From the NCBI GenBank assembly GCA_902530635.1, contig CACABC010000002.1, forward strand, positions 1 to 64,000: a stretch of 64,000 bases of DNA, written 5' to 3'. The translations under genes were made by a program, and so were the position numbers. Below the pieces are notes generated by a model that was not told the DNA's origin, did not search any database, and worked only from the letters and a program-made list of their open reading frames with translations. Source of the stretch: an uncultured Pelagibacteraceae bacterium (GTDB lineage: Bacteria > Pseudomonadota > Alphaproteobacteria > Pelagibacterales > Pelagibacteraceae). Shown here in pieces: positions 32,610 to 40,598 of this stretch. How positions within the stretch are numbered: the first letter of the stretch is position 1; each line of letters starts with the position of its first letter.

Positions 32610-33803
32610 ATGTCTGATTTAAAAATTTTTTCTGAAAATAAAACAGTTAGTAATAAACGTGTTATTGTTAGACTAGATCTTAATGTTCCAATTAAAGACT
32701 CAAAAATAGAAGACTATACTAGAATTACAGCTATTGAACCGTTTATTAATAAATTAATAAAAGACAAAGCTAAGATAATTTTGCTGACACACCTTGGTAG
32801 ACCAAAAGGGAAAGTGGTTCCGGAGTTATCATTAAAACCAATATTGAATTATCTAGAAAAAAAATTAAATGGAAATATTCATTTTTACAAAGACAAAATT
32901 AATGACAAGGCAGTAGATATTTCTAACAGATTAAAGCCTGGTGAAACTTTGTTAATTGAAAATATTCGCTTTTTTAAAGAAGAAGAAAACGATGATGAGA
33001 CTTTTGCAAAAAATCTATCTAAACTTGGTGATATTTTTATAAACGAAGCTTTTTCATGCTCTCATAGAAAACAAGCATCTATTCACAAAATAACTAAATT
33101 TATTGATAGCTACGGAGGTCCAATTTTAAAGAAAGAGATTGAATCGATTAATTTAATAATAAAAAATAAAAAAAAACCAGTTACTTGTATAATTGGTGGT
33201 TCTAAGGTATCCACTAAAATAAACATTTTATCAAGCCTGCTAGAAAATGCGGAAAACCTAATAATTATCGGGGCTATGGCTAATAACTTTCTTAAATTTA
33301 AAGGCGCGAATATTGGTGCATCTATTGTTGAAAAAGGATCGGAAAATACTGTAAAAAATATATATGACTTAGCTGAAAAAAATAAGTGTAATATTATAAT
33401 TCCGTTGGATTATAATACATCTTTAAATCTTCATGGAAATCCGGTTTATAAATCTTTAAAAGATATCGGTTCGAAAGATATGATTTTAGATATTGGTAAA
33501 AATACAATAGATTTAATCAATGAAACCATAGATAAATCTAATACAGTATTTTGGAATGGGCCAGCTGGATATTATGAAAATGAAAATTTTTCAACCGGCT
33601 CTATTTGTATTGCAAAAAAAATAGCTGAAAATACAAATTCAAAATCTTTGATATCAATTGTTGGTGGTGGAGATACTATTGCTGCAATTAAAAATACAAG
33701 ATTAGAAAACAGTTTTACCCATTTATCAACAGCTGGTGGTGCATTCCTGGAATCTCTTGAAGGAAAAGAACTGCCTGGTATAAAAGTATTAAAAAAGAAT
33801 TAA
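32610..33803 (+). CDS. pgk: Phosphoglycerate kinase
   Basis: It interconverts 1,3-bisphosphoglycerate/ADP and 3-phosphoglycerate/ATP. Signatures are KRVIVRLDLNVPIKD at the N terminus, LLTHLGRPKG, LIENIRFFKEEE, CIIGGSKVSTKI and the nucleotide region ending SIVGGGDTIAA and LSTAGGAFLESLEGK. At 397 residues it is full length. It lies 8 bases after tkt and 5 bases before the aldolase gene, so all are one transcript. Confidence 0.98.
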   Translation: MSDLKIFSENKTVSNKRVIVRLDLNVPIKDSKIEDYTRITAIEPFINKLIKDKAKIILLTHLGRPKGKVVPELSLKPILNYLEKKLNGNIHFYKDKINDKAVDISNRLKPGETLLIENIRFFKEEENDDETFAKNLSKLGDIFINEAFSCSHRKQASIHKITKFIDSYGGPILKKEIESINLIIKNKKKPVTCIIGGSKVSTKINILSSLLENAENLIIIGAMANNFLKFKGANIGASIVEKGSENTVKNIYDLAEKNKCNIIIPLDYNTSLNLHGNPVYKSLKDIGSKDMILDIGKNTIDLINETIDKSNTVFWNGPAGYYENENFSTGSICIAKKIAENTNSKSLISIVGGGDTIAAIKNTRLENSFTHLSTAGGAFLESLEGKELPGIKVLKKN

Positions 33804-33808
33804 AATTT

Positions 33809-34825
33809 ATGAATATAGAAGAAATAGCAAAAAAAATGGTCGCTAAAGGTAAAGGAATACTTGCGGCTGATGAAAGCACCGGAACAATGGAAAAAAGATT
33901 AAAAAGTGTCAATGTAGCATGTACTGAAAAAAATAGACTGCAGTTTAGAGAGGCATTGTTTTCATCTCCTTCAATGAAAAACTGTATAAGTGGAGTTATA
34001 TTGTTTGACGAAACTCTTAGACAAACCGCAAGTAATGGACTTTCTATTCCAGAATTAATAAAAAAAAGTGGATCTATTCCTGGTATCAAAGTCGATAAAG
34101 GGGCAAAAATTCTATCTGGATCTAACAAAGAAAAAATTACAGAGGGTCTTGATAGTTTGAGAGAAAGAATGGAAGAATATTATAAATTAGGGGCAAGATT
34201 TGCAAAATGGCGCGCTGTTTATTCAATATCTTCTAAAAATCCAAGCGAACAATGTATAAAGTCTAATGCTCACGCTTTAGCAAGATACGCAGCACTAGTA
34301 CAAGAAGCAAAAATGGTTCCAATAGTAGAGCCTGAAGTTCTTATGGATGGAGATCATACAATTGATAAATGCTATGAAGTAACTAGCAGGGTGTTAGCTG
34401 AATGTTATAATGAACTTGCAATACATAATGTAAATCTTAAAGGAACTGTTCTTAAACCAAACATGATACTTCCAGGAACTAACTGTAAACAAAAATCTAG
34501 CTCGGAAGAAATAGCAAAAAAAACATTAGAATGTCTTAAAAAAAATATGCCAAGTGAAGTTCCGGGGGTTGCTTTTCTATCTGGAGGGCAAAGTGAAATA
34601 GAGGCAACAAAAAATTTAAATGAAATTAATAAAATTAATGATACTTCTTTTAATTTTACATTCTCTTTTGGAAGAGCTTTGCAACAATCAGCATTGAAAA
34701 CTTGGGCAAAATCGATGAGTGAAATAACAAAAGTTCAGAAGGTTTTTGATCACAGAGCTAAAATGAATGGTGCTTCAACAGAAGCGAAATGGAATGAAAA
34801 GCTTGAGCAAAGTTTTGCTGCTTAA
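33809..34825 (+). CDS. Class I fructose-bisphosphate aldolase
   Basis: This Schiff-base aldolase of the eukaryote-like class I family has the N-terminal GKGILAADESTGTMEKRL, GARFAKWRAVYSI near residue 125, PIVEPEVLMDGDH near 170, and LKGTVLKPNMILPGT containing the active-site lysine near residue 210; FLSGGQSEIEAT follows. At 338 residues the length fits. It supplies or consumes triose phosphates next to pgk and tkt. No metal-dependent class II aldolase motif is present. Confidence 0.95.
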   Translation: MNIEEIAKKMVAKGKGILAADESTGTMEKRLKSVNVACTEKNRLQFREALFSSPSMKNCISGVILFDETLRQTASNGLSIPELIKKSGSIPGIKVDKGAKILSGSNKEKITEGLDSLRERMEEYYKLGARFAKWRAVYSISSKNPSEQCIKSNAHALARYAALVQEAKMVPIVEPEVLMDGDHTIDKCYEVTSRVLAECYNELAIHNVNLKGTVLKPNMILPGTNCKQKSSSEEIAKKTLECLKKNMPSEVPGVAFLSGGQSEIEATKNLNEINKINDTSFNFTFSFGRALQQSALKTWAKSMSEITKVQKVFDHRAKMNGASTEAKWNEKLEQSFAA

Positions 34826-34827
34826 AA

Positions 34828-35433
34828 TTGAAAAGATTTTTATACCTAATATCACCAAGCAAAATCAACGTTAACTTCTATAAAGACTTAGAAGATATTC
34901 TTTCCACAAAAAAAGTTAAATACTTTCAAATAAGACTTAAAAAATACTCAGATTCAAAAATAATTAGAATCTCAAAGAAAGTGAGGACTTTAACGAAAAA
35001 ATATAAAGTTAAACTAATAATTAATGACTCACCTGTTTTGGCAAAAAAAATTAATGCGGATGGATGCCATCTGGGTCAGTCTGATGTATCAATAAAAGAT
35101 TCGAGAAATTTATTAAAAAAAGAAAAAATAATTGGAATTACATGTCATGGTTCGAAGAAACTAATTTTAAACGCTATAAAAGAAAAACCCAACTATATTG
35201 CACTGGGATCTTTTTTTAAATCCAGATTAAAACCAAATGCAAAAAGGGCTCAAAAAAATTTGGTTAAATGGTGTAGACAAAGAACTGGTTTACCCATTGT
35301 TGCTATTGGTGGAATTAATAATAAAAATTACAAAAGTTTGGTAAAATTTGGAGTAAATTATCTTGCAATATCAAGTTATATTTGGAATAACCCACGCTTA
35401 AAACCAAAAGAAGCTATTAGAAGATTTAATTAA
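34828..35433 (+). CDS. thiE: Thiamine-phosphate synthase (ThiE-like)
   Basis: This TIM-barrel protein of 201 residues starts at TTG, two bases after the aldolase stop. ThiE couples HMP diphosphate and thiazole phosphate. Family landmarks are YFQIRLKKYSD near residue 32, LIINDSPVLAKKINADGCHLGQSD near 64, IGITCHGSKK, NYIALGSFF, and the C-terminal VAIGGINNKN. The classical K-T-K-x loop is replaced by SRLKPNAKR, so activity could differ, and the frame lacks an ATG option. The position before efp is common in alphaproteobacteria. Confidence 0.82.
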   Translation: MKRFLYLISPSKINVNFYKDLEDILSTKKVKYFQIRLKKYSDSKIIRISKKVRTLTKKYKVKLIINDSPVLAKKINADGCHLGQSDVSIKDSRNLLKKEKIIGITCHGSKKLILNAIKEKPNYIALGSFFKSRLKPNAKRAQKNLVKWCRQRTGLPIVAIGGINNKNYKSLVKFGVNYLAISSYIWNNPRLKPKEAIRRFN

Positions 35434-35434
35434 A

Positions 35435-35998
35435 ATGAAAATACAAGGAAATGAAATTAAACCTGGGATGATCATAGAATTTAATAATGATCACTGGACA
35501 GTTCTTAAGGCACAACATGTAAAGCCAGGCAAGGGCGGTGCTTTTAATCAAGTAGAATTAAAAAGTCTTACCAAAGGAACAAAATTAAATCAGAGATTTA
35601 GATCAAGTGAAAATATCGAACGTTCTCAACTTGAAGAAAAAGAATTTAATTTTTTATATTCCGATGAAAGTGGATGTTTTTTTATGGATCCAGATAGCTT
35701 CGAACAAATCTCAATTAAAAAAGAATTATTGGGTGAAAAACTAAAACTTTTAAGTGAAAATCTTAAAGTTACAATTTCTTTTTTAGAAGAAAAACCTCTC
35801 TCTGTTGAATTGCCAACAAATATTGAGTGTGAAATTGAAAACACCGAAGGAGTTGTAAAAAAACAAACTGCATCTTCTTCTTACAAACCTGCAAAACTTA
35901 AAAATGGTTTAGATATTATGGTTCCACCTTTCATAGAGGAAGGAAATAAAATAATATTAGATACGAGAACTTTGGAATACGTGAAAAAAATAAATTAA
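35435..35998 (+). CDS. efp: Translation elongation factor P
   Basis: EF-P binds between the P and E sites and rescues ribosomes stalled at proline runs. It has the three-barrel arrangement of 187 residues: KIQGNEIKPGMIIEFNNDHW, then the tip loop HVKPGKGGAF, whose lysine (about residue 34) is the usual modification site, and the C-terminal LKNGLDIMVPPFIEEGNKI with DTRTLEYV. It lies one base after thiE and overlaps the suhB start codon by one base. Confidence 0.97.
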   Translation: MKIQGNEIKPGMIIEFNNDHWTVLKAQHVKPGKGGAFNQVELKSLTKGTKLNQRFRSSENIERSQLEEKEFNFLYSDESGCFFMDPDSFEQISIKKELLGEKLKLLSENLKVTISFLEEKPLSVELPTNIECEIENTEGVVKKQTASSSYKPAKLKNGLDIMVPPFIEEGNKIILDTRTLEYVKKIN

Positions 35999-36777
35999 TG
36001 AAATTAAATTCTCCTCAATTTAACTTAATGTATAAAGCTTGCATGAAAGCTTCGAGAGTATTGATTAGGGACTTTGGAGAGATAGAAAAATTACAAGTAT
36101 CTGAGAAAGGACCTGGGGATTTTGTTACTGCATCTGACAAAAGGGTAGAAAAAATTATTATAGGTGAATTAGAAAAATCAGAATATTCGATCTTAAGTGA
36201 AGAAGCTGGAATTATAGAGGGTAAAATTAAAGATAAAAGATGGATTATAGACCCTATAGATGGAACATTTAATTTCTTAAACGGTTTACCTCACTTTGCT
36301 ATTTCAATTGCTTATGAAGAAAAAAATGAAATAATTTCAGGAATAATTTTCGATCCAATAAAAAATGAAATGTTTTTTGGAGAAAAGGGAAAGGGAGCTT
36401 ATTTAAATAATTCAAGAATTAGAGTTTCAAATAAGTCAGATCTTAAAAATACGTGCTTAGTAACTGGTGGACCAAAATTTACCAGTGAAAAAAGAGAGTT
36501 TATTTTTAAAGAATATCATAAAGTTTCAACTGGTGTGCGAGCGCATATAAGAAAGTCAGGAAGTGCAGCTCTAGATCTTGCTTATGTAGCTGCTGGAAGA
36601 TATGACGGTTTTTGGCAAAGGGAGATAAATTATTGGGATATAGCTGCGGGAATTATATTATTAAGAGAATCTGGAGGATTTATAAGCAGCCTAAATGGTG
36701 ACGATTTTACTCAAAAAAAAATAGATATTATTGCTACCAATTCAAAAATATATAGAGAATTAAAGGGTTTACTGTAA
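35998..36777 (+). CDS. suhB: Inositol-monophosphatase family protein (SuhB-like)
   Basis: This lithium-sensitive-fold Mg-dependent phosphatase shows metal ligands in SEEAGIIEG (glutamate near residue 63), [24 protein letters not shown] (DPIDGT), and [15 protein letters not shown] near residue 220. SuhB-type proteins dephosphorylate inositol phosphates in vitro and also act in rRNA antitermination. At 259 residues it has the normal length. It ends the tkt-to-suhB gene run. Confidence 0.92.
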   Translation: MKLNSPQFNLMYKACMKASRVLIRDFGEIEKLQVSEKGPGDFVTASDKRVEKIIIGELEKSEYSILSEEAGIIEGKIKDKRWIIDPIDGTFNFLNGLPHFAISIAYEEKNEIISGIIFDPIKNEMFFGEKGKGAYLNNSRIRVSNKSDLKNTCLVTGGPKFTSEKREFIFKEYHKVSTGVRAHIRKSGSAALDLAYVAAGRYDGFWQREINYWDIAAGIILLRESGGFISSLNGDDFTQKKIDIIATNSKIYRELKGLL

Positions 36778-36820
36778 AAACTCATTGAGCAATTTAAAAT
36801 ATTGCTATAAAAATCTTCCC

Positions 36821-37048
36821 ATGAAAAAGAAAATTCATCCAAACTATCACAAGATTAATGTAGTGATGACAGACGGTTCAAAATTTGAAACAATGTCTAC
36901 TTGGGGCAAAGAGGGAGATACCCTAAAACTAGATATTGACCCAAAATCACACGCTGCATGGACAGGTGGTAGTCAAAAAATTTTAGATAAAGGAAGAGTA
37001 AGTAAATATAATAAAAAATTTAGTAACCTAAGAAAACAAAAAAATTAA
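36821..37048 (+). CDS. rpmE: 50S ribosomal protein L31
   Basis: This 75-residue ribosomal protein begins [20 protein letters not shown] and contains [25 protein letters not shown], typical of the alphaproteobacterial L31. The frame is open back to 36785, but the ATG at 36821 gives the family start, so I use it. There is no cysteine pair, so it is the zinc-free form. It is followed 3 bases later by trcR. Confidence 0.95.
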   Translation: MKKKIHPNYHKINVVMTDGSKFETMSTWGKEGDTLKLDIDPKSHAAWTGGSQKILDKGRVSKYNKKFSNLRKQKN

Positions 37049-37051
37049 ATT

Positions 37052-37690
37052 ATGTCAGATGGACCATTTATGCCAAAAGCTACAGCTGTTTGGCTTGTAC
37101 AAAATACAACACTTAGTTTTAAACAGATTGCTAATTTCTGCAATTTACATGAATTAGAAATTAAAGGTATTGCAGATGGAGACGTTGCAAGAGGTATTAA
37201 GGCTTACAATCCTATTTTGGCTGGTCAACTTACCCGTGAAGAGATAGATGAGTGTTCAAAAGATGGGGAGAGATCTTTAAAATTATTTAAAAAAAATGAA
37301 GATGTTTTAGTTTCTCAGGAGAGGAAGAAAACAAAATATACCCCTCTTTCTAAAAGAAAAGATAGACCTGACTCAATACTTTGGTTAGTTAAAAATTTTT
37401 CTCAACTCTCAGATGGTCAAATAGCTAAGCTAGTTGGTAGTACAAAAGGAACTGTTTCATTAATTAGAAAAAGAACATATTGGAATTTATCTAGTTTAAA
37501 CCCAAAAGATCCTGTTATTTTAAGTCTCTGTAGCCAAATACAATTTGAAAAAGCAGTAGAAAAAGCAAATAGAAGAGTCGTAAGAGAGAAGAAGTTAAAA
37601 GAAAGAGAAGCTAAGGCATTAGAAAAAACTAAATTAGAGGAAGTTAAAGTAGAGGAAACTAAAGTGGAGGAAAATAATGAGCAAGAATAA
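37052..37690 (+). CDS. trcR: DUF1013 / TrcR-family cell-cycle regulator
   Basis: This is an alphaproteobacteria-specific DNA-binding regulator, known in Caulobacter as TrcR. It starts MSDGPFMPKATAVWLVQNTTLSF and continues with the diagnostic LEIKGIADGDVARGI and GQLTREEIDECSKD; a second helix-turn-helix-like unit is near residues 105-145 (DSILWLVKNFSQLSDGQIAKLVGSTKGTVS). The C-terminal 45 residues are a lysine/glutamate-rich repetitive tail with EEVKVEETKVEE. It overlaps purE by 14 bases. Confidence 0.9.
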   Translation: MSDGPFMPKATAVWLVQNTTLSFKQIANFCNLHELEIKGIADGDVARGIKAYNPILAGQLTREEIDECSKDGERSLKLFKKNEDVLVSQERKKTKYTPLSKRKDRPDSILWLVKNFSQLSDGQIAKLVGSTKGTVSLIRKRTYWNLSSLNPKDPVILSLCSQIQFEKAVEKANRRVVREKKLKEREAKALEKTKLEEVKVEETKVEENNEQE

Positions 37691-38171
37691 TAAAGAACCT
37701 ACAGTTGGAATAATTATGGGTAGTAAGTCTGATTGGAAAGGTGTTATGGAACACTGTAGCGAAATATTGAAAGAATTTGGAATTAGTCATGATGTAAGAG
37801 TAATATCTGCTCATAGAACTCCGAAAAGATTAGAAAGATTTATTTCTGAAGCTGAAAAAAAAAATTACGAAGTAATTATTGCTGCAGCTGGGGGAGCGGC
37901 TCATTTAGCTGGCGTCACAGCTGCTTTAACAACTATTCCTGTTCTAGGAGTGCCAATGCCAAGTGTAACAAATGGTGTGGACAGCCTTTATTCCACTGTG
38001 CAGATGCCAGCTGGAGTTCCTGTCGCTACACTTGCGATAGGTAAAGCTGGGGCAAAAAATTCTGCTCTATTTGCTATAGCTATTTTAAGTCGTAAATATC
38101 CTAATATTAGTCAAAAATTAAAAAAATATAGATCAGAATTTGAAAATAATATCCCAAAAAGACCTTACTAA
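37677..38171 (+). CDS. purE: N5-carboxyaminoimidazole ribonucleotide mutase
   Basis: It catalyses the carboxylate transfer N5-CAIR to CAIR in purine synthesis. Signatures are GIIMGSKSDWKGVMEH near the N terminus, VISAHRTPKRL with the catalytic histidine, and AAAGGAAHLAGVTAALTTIPVLGVPM. At 164 residues it is a class I PurE. No purK follows, although purK usually partners it; it must be elsewhere in the genome. Overlap with trcR implies coupled translation. Confidence 0.96.
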   Translation: MSKNNKEPTVGIIMGSKSDWKGVMEHCSEILKEFGISHDVRVISAHRTPKRLERFISEAEKKNYEVIIAAAGGAAHLAGVTAALTTIPVLGVPMPSVTNGVDSLYSTVQMPAGVPVATLAIGKAGAKNSALFAIAILSRKYPNISQKLKKYRSEFENNIPKRPY

Positions 38172-38193
38172 ATCATTGTAGACAATTCCTATT

Positions 38194-38424
38194 TTGCATG
38201 CTAACTACGCTAACAAAAATGGAGGACTTATTAAAATAGACGTAAAAGATAATAATGTTGAACAAGCGATTAGAATCCTAAAACGTAAGCTTCAAAAAGA
38301 AGGTTTTTTTAAGATTATAAAAATGAAGAGCAACTATGAGAAGCCTTCTGAAAAGAAGAAGAGACTAAAACTTGAAAATATTAAAAGGTCCAAGAAATTT
38401 CAGCGTCTAAGAAATCGACTTTAA
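38194..38424 (+). CDS. rpsU: 30S ribosomal protein S21
   Basis: The core KIDVKDNNVEQAIRILKRKLQKEGFF and the basic C-terminal KPSEKKKRLKLENIKRSKKF identify S21. The start is uncertain. The frame opens at a TTG at 38194, but a strong GGAGG at 38221-38225 lies four bases before an in-frame ATT at 38230, which would give a protein beginning with the usual S21 N terminus. No ATG exists in frame. Alternatives are a TTG start with a 12-residue extension or an ATT start, rare but known for infC. Confidence 0.85.
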   Translation: MHANYANKNGGLIKIDVKDNNVEQAIRILKRKLQKEGFFKIIKMKSNYEKPSEKKKRLKLENIKRSKKFQRLRNRL

Positions 38425-38451
38425 ATAACTAAAATTAGAAAAGATAATATT

Positions 38452-38661
38452 ATGCCCTCAGGTAGAGTAAAATGGTTTGATTCAAAAAAAGGATATGGTT
38501 TCATTAAGGACAGCGACAGTGAAAAAGATATTTTTTTGCACGTTTCAACTCTTGAAAAATCAAAATTGAGAGTTCTGAAAGAGAATCAAGAAATACAATT
38601 TGAAATAAAAGAAGAAAAAGGTAAATTACAAGCTGTCAATCTTAAGCGAATTAAAGATTAA
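38452..38661 (+). CDS. Cold-shock domain protein
   Basis: This single cold-shock domain of 69 residues starts MPSGRVKWFDSKKGYGFIKD and has both RNA-binding motifs, KGYGFI (RNP1) and DIFLHVS (RNP2). Such proteins bind single-stranded RNA or DNA and act as RNA chaperones. The middle of the domain is more lysine-rich than classical CspA. It ends only four bases before the initiator tRNA gene, so the tRNA may be cut from the same transcript. Confidence 0.94.
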   Translation: MPSGRVKWFDSKKGYGFIKDSDSEKDIFLHVSTLEKSKLRVLKENQEIQFEIKEEKGKLQAVNLKRIKD

Positions 38662-38665
38662 TTAT

Positions 38666-38745
<80 letters not shown>

Positions 38746-38789
38746 AAGACGCGGTTATCTAATCATCAAATAAAAATCCGATACCTTCC

Positions 38790-38807
38790 TGACACACGTA
38801 TGACACA
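38790..38807 (+). promoter_or_regulatory. Paired TGACACA arm-type sites next to int
   Basis: Two direct copies of TGACACA start at 38790 and 38801, 11 bases apart (one helical turn), and the first lies exactly 48 bases after the CCA end of the tRNA. The same pair at the same distance follows core copies 2 and 3. They are probable integrase arm-binding sites. The second copy lies 3 bases before the Shine-Dalgarno sequence of int, so occupancy could repress integrase expression. Confidence 0.7.
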
Positions 38808-38819
38808 ACGGAGGTGGAA

Positions 38820-39827
38820 ATGGCGTCATTAAGACAAAGACTTGGTCGTTGGAGTGTGTCTATAAGACGTAGAGGTCAAAGAGATATCTACGAAACTTTT
38901 GACAAAAAATCCGACGCACAAAGCTTTATAAATAAAGTTGAAAGTGAAATACAACAAAAGAAATACAAAGATATTTCGGAGGCAAGTAATACCTCTTTCA
39001 AAACTGTATTGAACCGATACTTACGAGAAAAAGTAAAAGACAAGTCCGACAAACGTAGAGAACGAAGTAAGCTCAACGTTATCTTAAGAAATCCAATTTG
39101 TAGATATATGATGTCTGAATTAAAATCTTCAGACTTTGCTAAATACAGAGACGAAAGAAAAAAAGATAATGTCACGAACTCTACAATCAATAGAGAGCTA
39201 TCGGCAATGAGAGTTGCAATACAAACATCAATAGATGAATGGGATTGTTGGATACCTGAAAATCCCGTTAAGAGCTCCATTAAATTATCTGAAAATCCTG
39301 CACGTGAAAGAAGATTGAAAGCAGGGGAATATGAAAAGTTAATGGTAGCTTGTAAGAGGAATAATAAGTTTGCTTCCCCTTCTATCTTTTGGTGCCCTGC
39401 AATTAATTTTGCAATAGAAACTGCAATGAGATTGTCGGAACAATTATCTTTACGTTGGGAAAATATAGATATGATTAAACGAACTGCTTATCTACCCGCT
39501 AAAGATACAAAAACAAAAAGGTCTCGAACTGTGCCTTTAACAAGTAAAGCCATTGACGTATTAAAAGAATTACCTCGCCATATAAGTGGAAAGGTTTTCA
39601 GTATGTCTTTGAACTATCATAATAAAGGTTGGAGAGCTCTGACAAAACGTGCAGGTGTTGAAGGTTTACGTTGGCACGATCTTCGAAGAGAAGCAACATC
39701 AAGATTGTTTGAACAAGGTATGAGTGTGACGGAGGTTCAATCAATTACGGGTCATAAAACTTTGCAAATGCTTTCTACGTACACACAACACGAAGCAGAA
39801 ACGTTGGCTATTAAGTTAAAGAAGTAA
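38820..39827 (+). CDS. int: Tyrosine-recombinase integrase of element A
   Basis: This 335-residue phage-type integrase has an N-terminal arm-binding and core-binding part at about residues 1-165. The catalytic domain follows with R204 (TAMRLSEQLSLRW), a probable lysine in KDTKTKRSR (229-235), H286 and R289 (WHDLRRE), H312 (GHKT) and nucleophile Y321 (STYTQHE). All catalytic positions are intact. I place the start at the ATG at 38820 because GGAGG at 38810-38814 precedes it by five bases; a GTG at 38814 lies inside that site. It should insert the element at tRNA-fMet. No excisionase was recognised. Confidence 0.93.
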   Translation: MASLRQRLGRWSVSIRRRGQRDIYETFDKKSDAQSFINKVESEIQQKKYKDISEASNTSFKTVLNRYLREKVKDKSDKRRERSKLNVILRNPICRYMMSELKSSDFAKYRDERKKDNVTNSTINRELSAMRVAIQTSIDEWDCWIPENPVKSSIKLSENPARERRLKAGEYEKLMVACKRNNKFASPSIFWCPAINFAIETAMRLSEQLSLRWENIDMIKRTAYLPAKDTKTKRSRTVPLTSKAIDVLKELPRHISGKVFSMSLNYHNKGWRALTKRAGVEGLRWHDLRREATSRLFEQGMSVTEVQSITGHKTLQMLSTYTQHEAETLAIKLKK

Positions 39828-39854
39828 ATTATCGCGGGAGTGCAGAGCTCCCGC
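39827..39854 (+). repeat. tRNA-5'-like direct repeat and hairpin after int
   Basis: The 12 bases AATTATCGCGGG at 39827-39838 also occur at 38660-38671, where they are the upstream flank and first six bases of tRNA-fMet. Here they run into a perfect 7-bp hairpin, GCGGGAG (39834-39840) with CTCCCGC (39848-39854), directly at the int stop codon. There is no T run, so it is not a classical terminator. It may be a factor-dependent terminator, a processing site imitating an acceptor stem, or chance. Confidence 0.45.
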
Positions 39855-40328
39855 ATAATCCCACACGGAATTCTCATTTACCTTTACGTATATAATGAGA
39901 AAATAAGTAATTAATTAAATCCTCACTTCCTCTCTTGCCTAGGTAGATATAATGAGGAAGCTTCAAATGATCTGCTTAAATGACTGTCATATCAATGATT
40001 GTCCGCGTTTCAAGTCCCGTGTTTCCTGCTTTTTGAGTCTTTCATCGTTAGTGATCGTACTCTTGACAAATTTTTTATATTTGAGATAACTGAACCATAT
40101 TCCGTATGTAGGAATTAAAACAAATCATCGAAACACGAAACGAGAGACACGAAAAGAGACTCGCTAAACATTAAACATTAATCGCGGAACTAACAAAAAA
40201 AAGTGTCTATCTATTTCGTTTTTGCAGAAATCTGATAAAACAAATTAATCATTAATAGATAACACTCTTTGAGAGCCTTGTTAGGACTGCAAACTTAACT
40301 TGGCTCTCTTGCGTTAGAGGACGCTATT
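39855..40328 (+). promoter_or_regulatory. Non-coding control region of element A (promoters, inverted repeats)
   Basis: About 470 bases without a convincing gene separate int from the replication genes. Two TATAAT boxes (39891-39896, 39948-39953) each sit inside an inverted repeat: CTCATT/AATGAG at 39873-39899 and CTTCCTC/GAGGAAG at 39926-39960. Further on are a TTGACA promoter at 40063, an imperfect inverted repeat AGTGTCTATCTATT/AATAGATAACACT (40202-40215, 40254-40266), and GAGAGCC/GGCTCTC (40271-40277, 40302-40308) just ahead of the first gene. It may combine a regulatory switch with a replication origin for the RepA-like protein. A 45-codon frame at 39952-40089 is possible but unsupported. 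Confidence 0.5.
40063..40091 (+). promoter_or_regulatory. Candidate sigma-70 promoter for the replication/terS genes
   Basis: A perfect -35 box TTGACA at 40063-40068 is followed after 16-17 bases by GATAACT (40085-40091) as a -10 element, pointing toward the replication genes. It leaves a leader of about 230 bases that contains the two inverted repeats described for the control region, so the leader may be regulated. It is the best promoter match in the element. Confidence 0.5.
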
Positions 40329-40598
40329 ATGATGAACAATAAAGACCTTTTAAAAGACGTTGAGTCCTTTGGTAAAATGACCCAAAGAAAACTTAAGCAA
40401 GTCTTTAAAATAAGAGACAGATCAATAGAGAAACAAATCTGTTCGTGGTGCGAGGGTAATGCACATAACTTCAAAGATAAACTGTCAGAAGAAGAATACT
40501 TAATTGGTGGCTTATGTCAGCAATGCCAAGATCAAGTATTTATCGAAGAGGAAGAAAATAAAAACCTACACGTTAGGAATGGGGGGTTATTACAATGA
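40329..40598 (+). CDS. Small CxxC-CxxC protein, unknown function
   Basis: This 89-residue protein has two cysteine pairs, CSWC near residue 38 and CQQC near residue 64, about 25 residues apart, suggesting one zinc-binding site. The N terminus is lysine-rich and helical, and the C terminus is acidic. It is the first gene after the control region, preceded by GAGG at 40316, and its stop overlaps the next start in ATGA. A zinc-finger regulator, for example of the promoter just upstream, is a reasonable guess but not shown. Two adjacent ATG codons are possible starts. Confidence 0.65.
   Translation: MMNNKDLLKDVESFGKMTQRKLKQVFKIRDRSIEKQICSWCEGNAHNFKDKLSEEEYLIGGLCQQCQDQVFIEEEENKNLHVRNGGLLQ

Noticed and set aside
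33715..34128. Minus-strand frame of 137 codons across pgk and the aldolase gene
   Set aside because: It crosses the junction of two well-supported plus-strand genes and has no family resemblance.
38888..39280. Minus-strand frame of 130 codons opposite int
   Set aside because: It lies wholly inside the integrase gene, whose catalytic residues are intact, and its serine/leucine-rich product is typical of an antisense shadow.
39952..40089. Small ORF of 45 codons in the control region of element A
   Set aside because: It has a weak ribosome site and its ATG lies inside a TATAAT box; the cysteine-rich then hydrophobic product resembles nothing known. Left as a possibility in the region entry.
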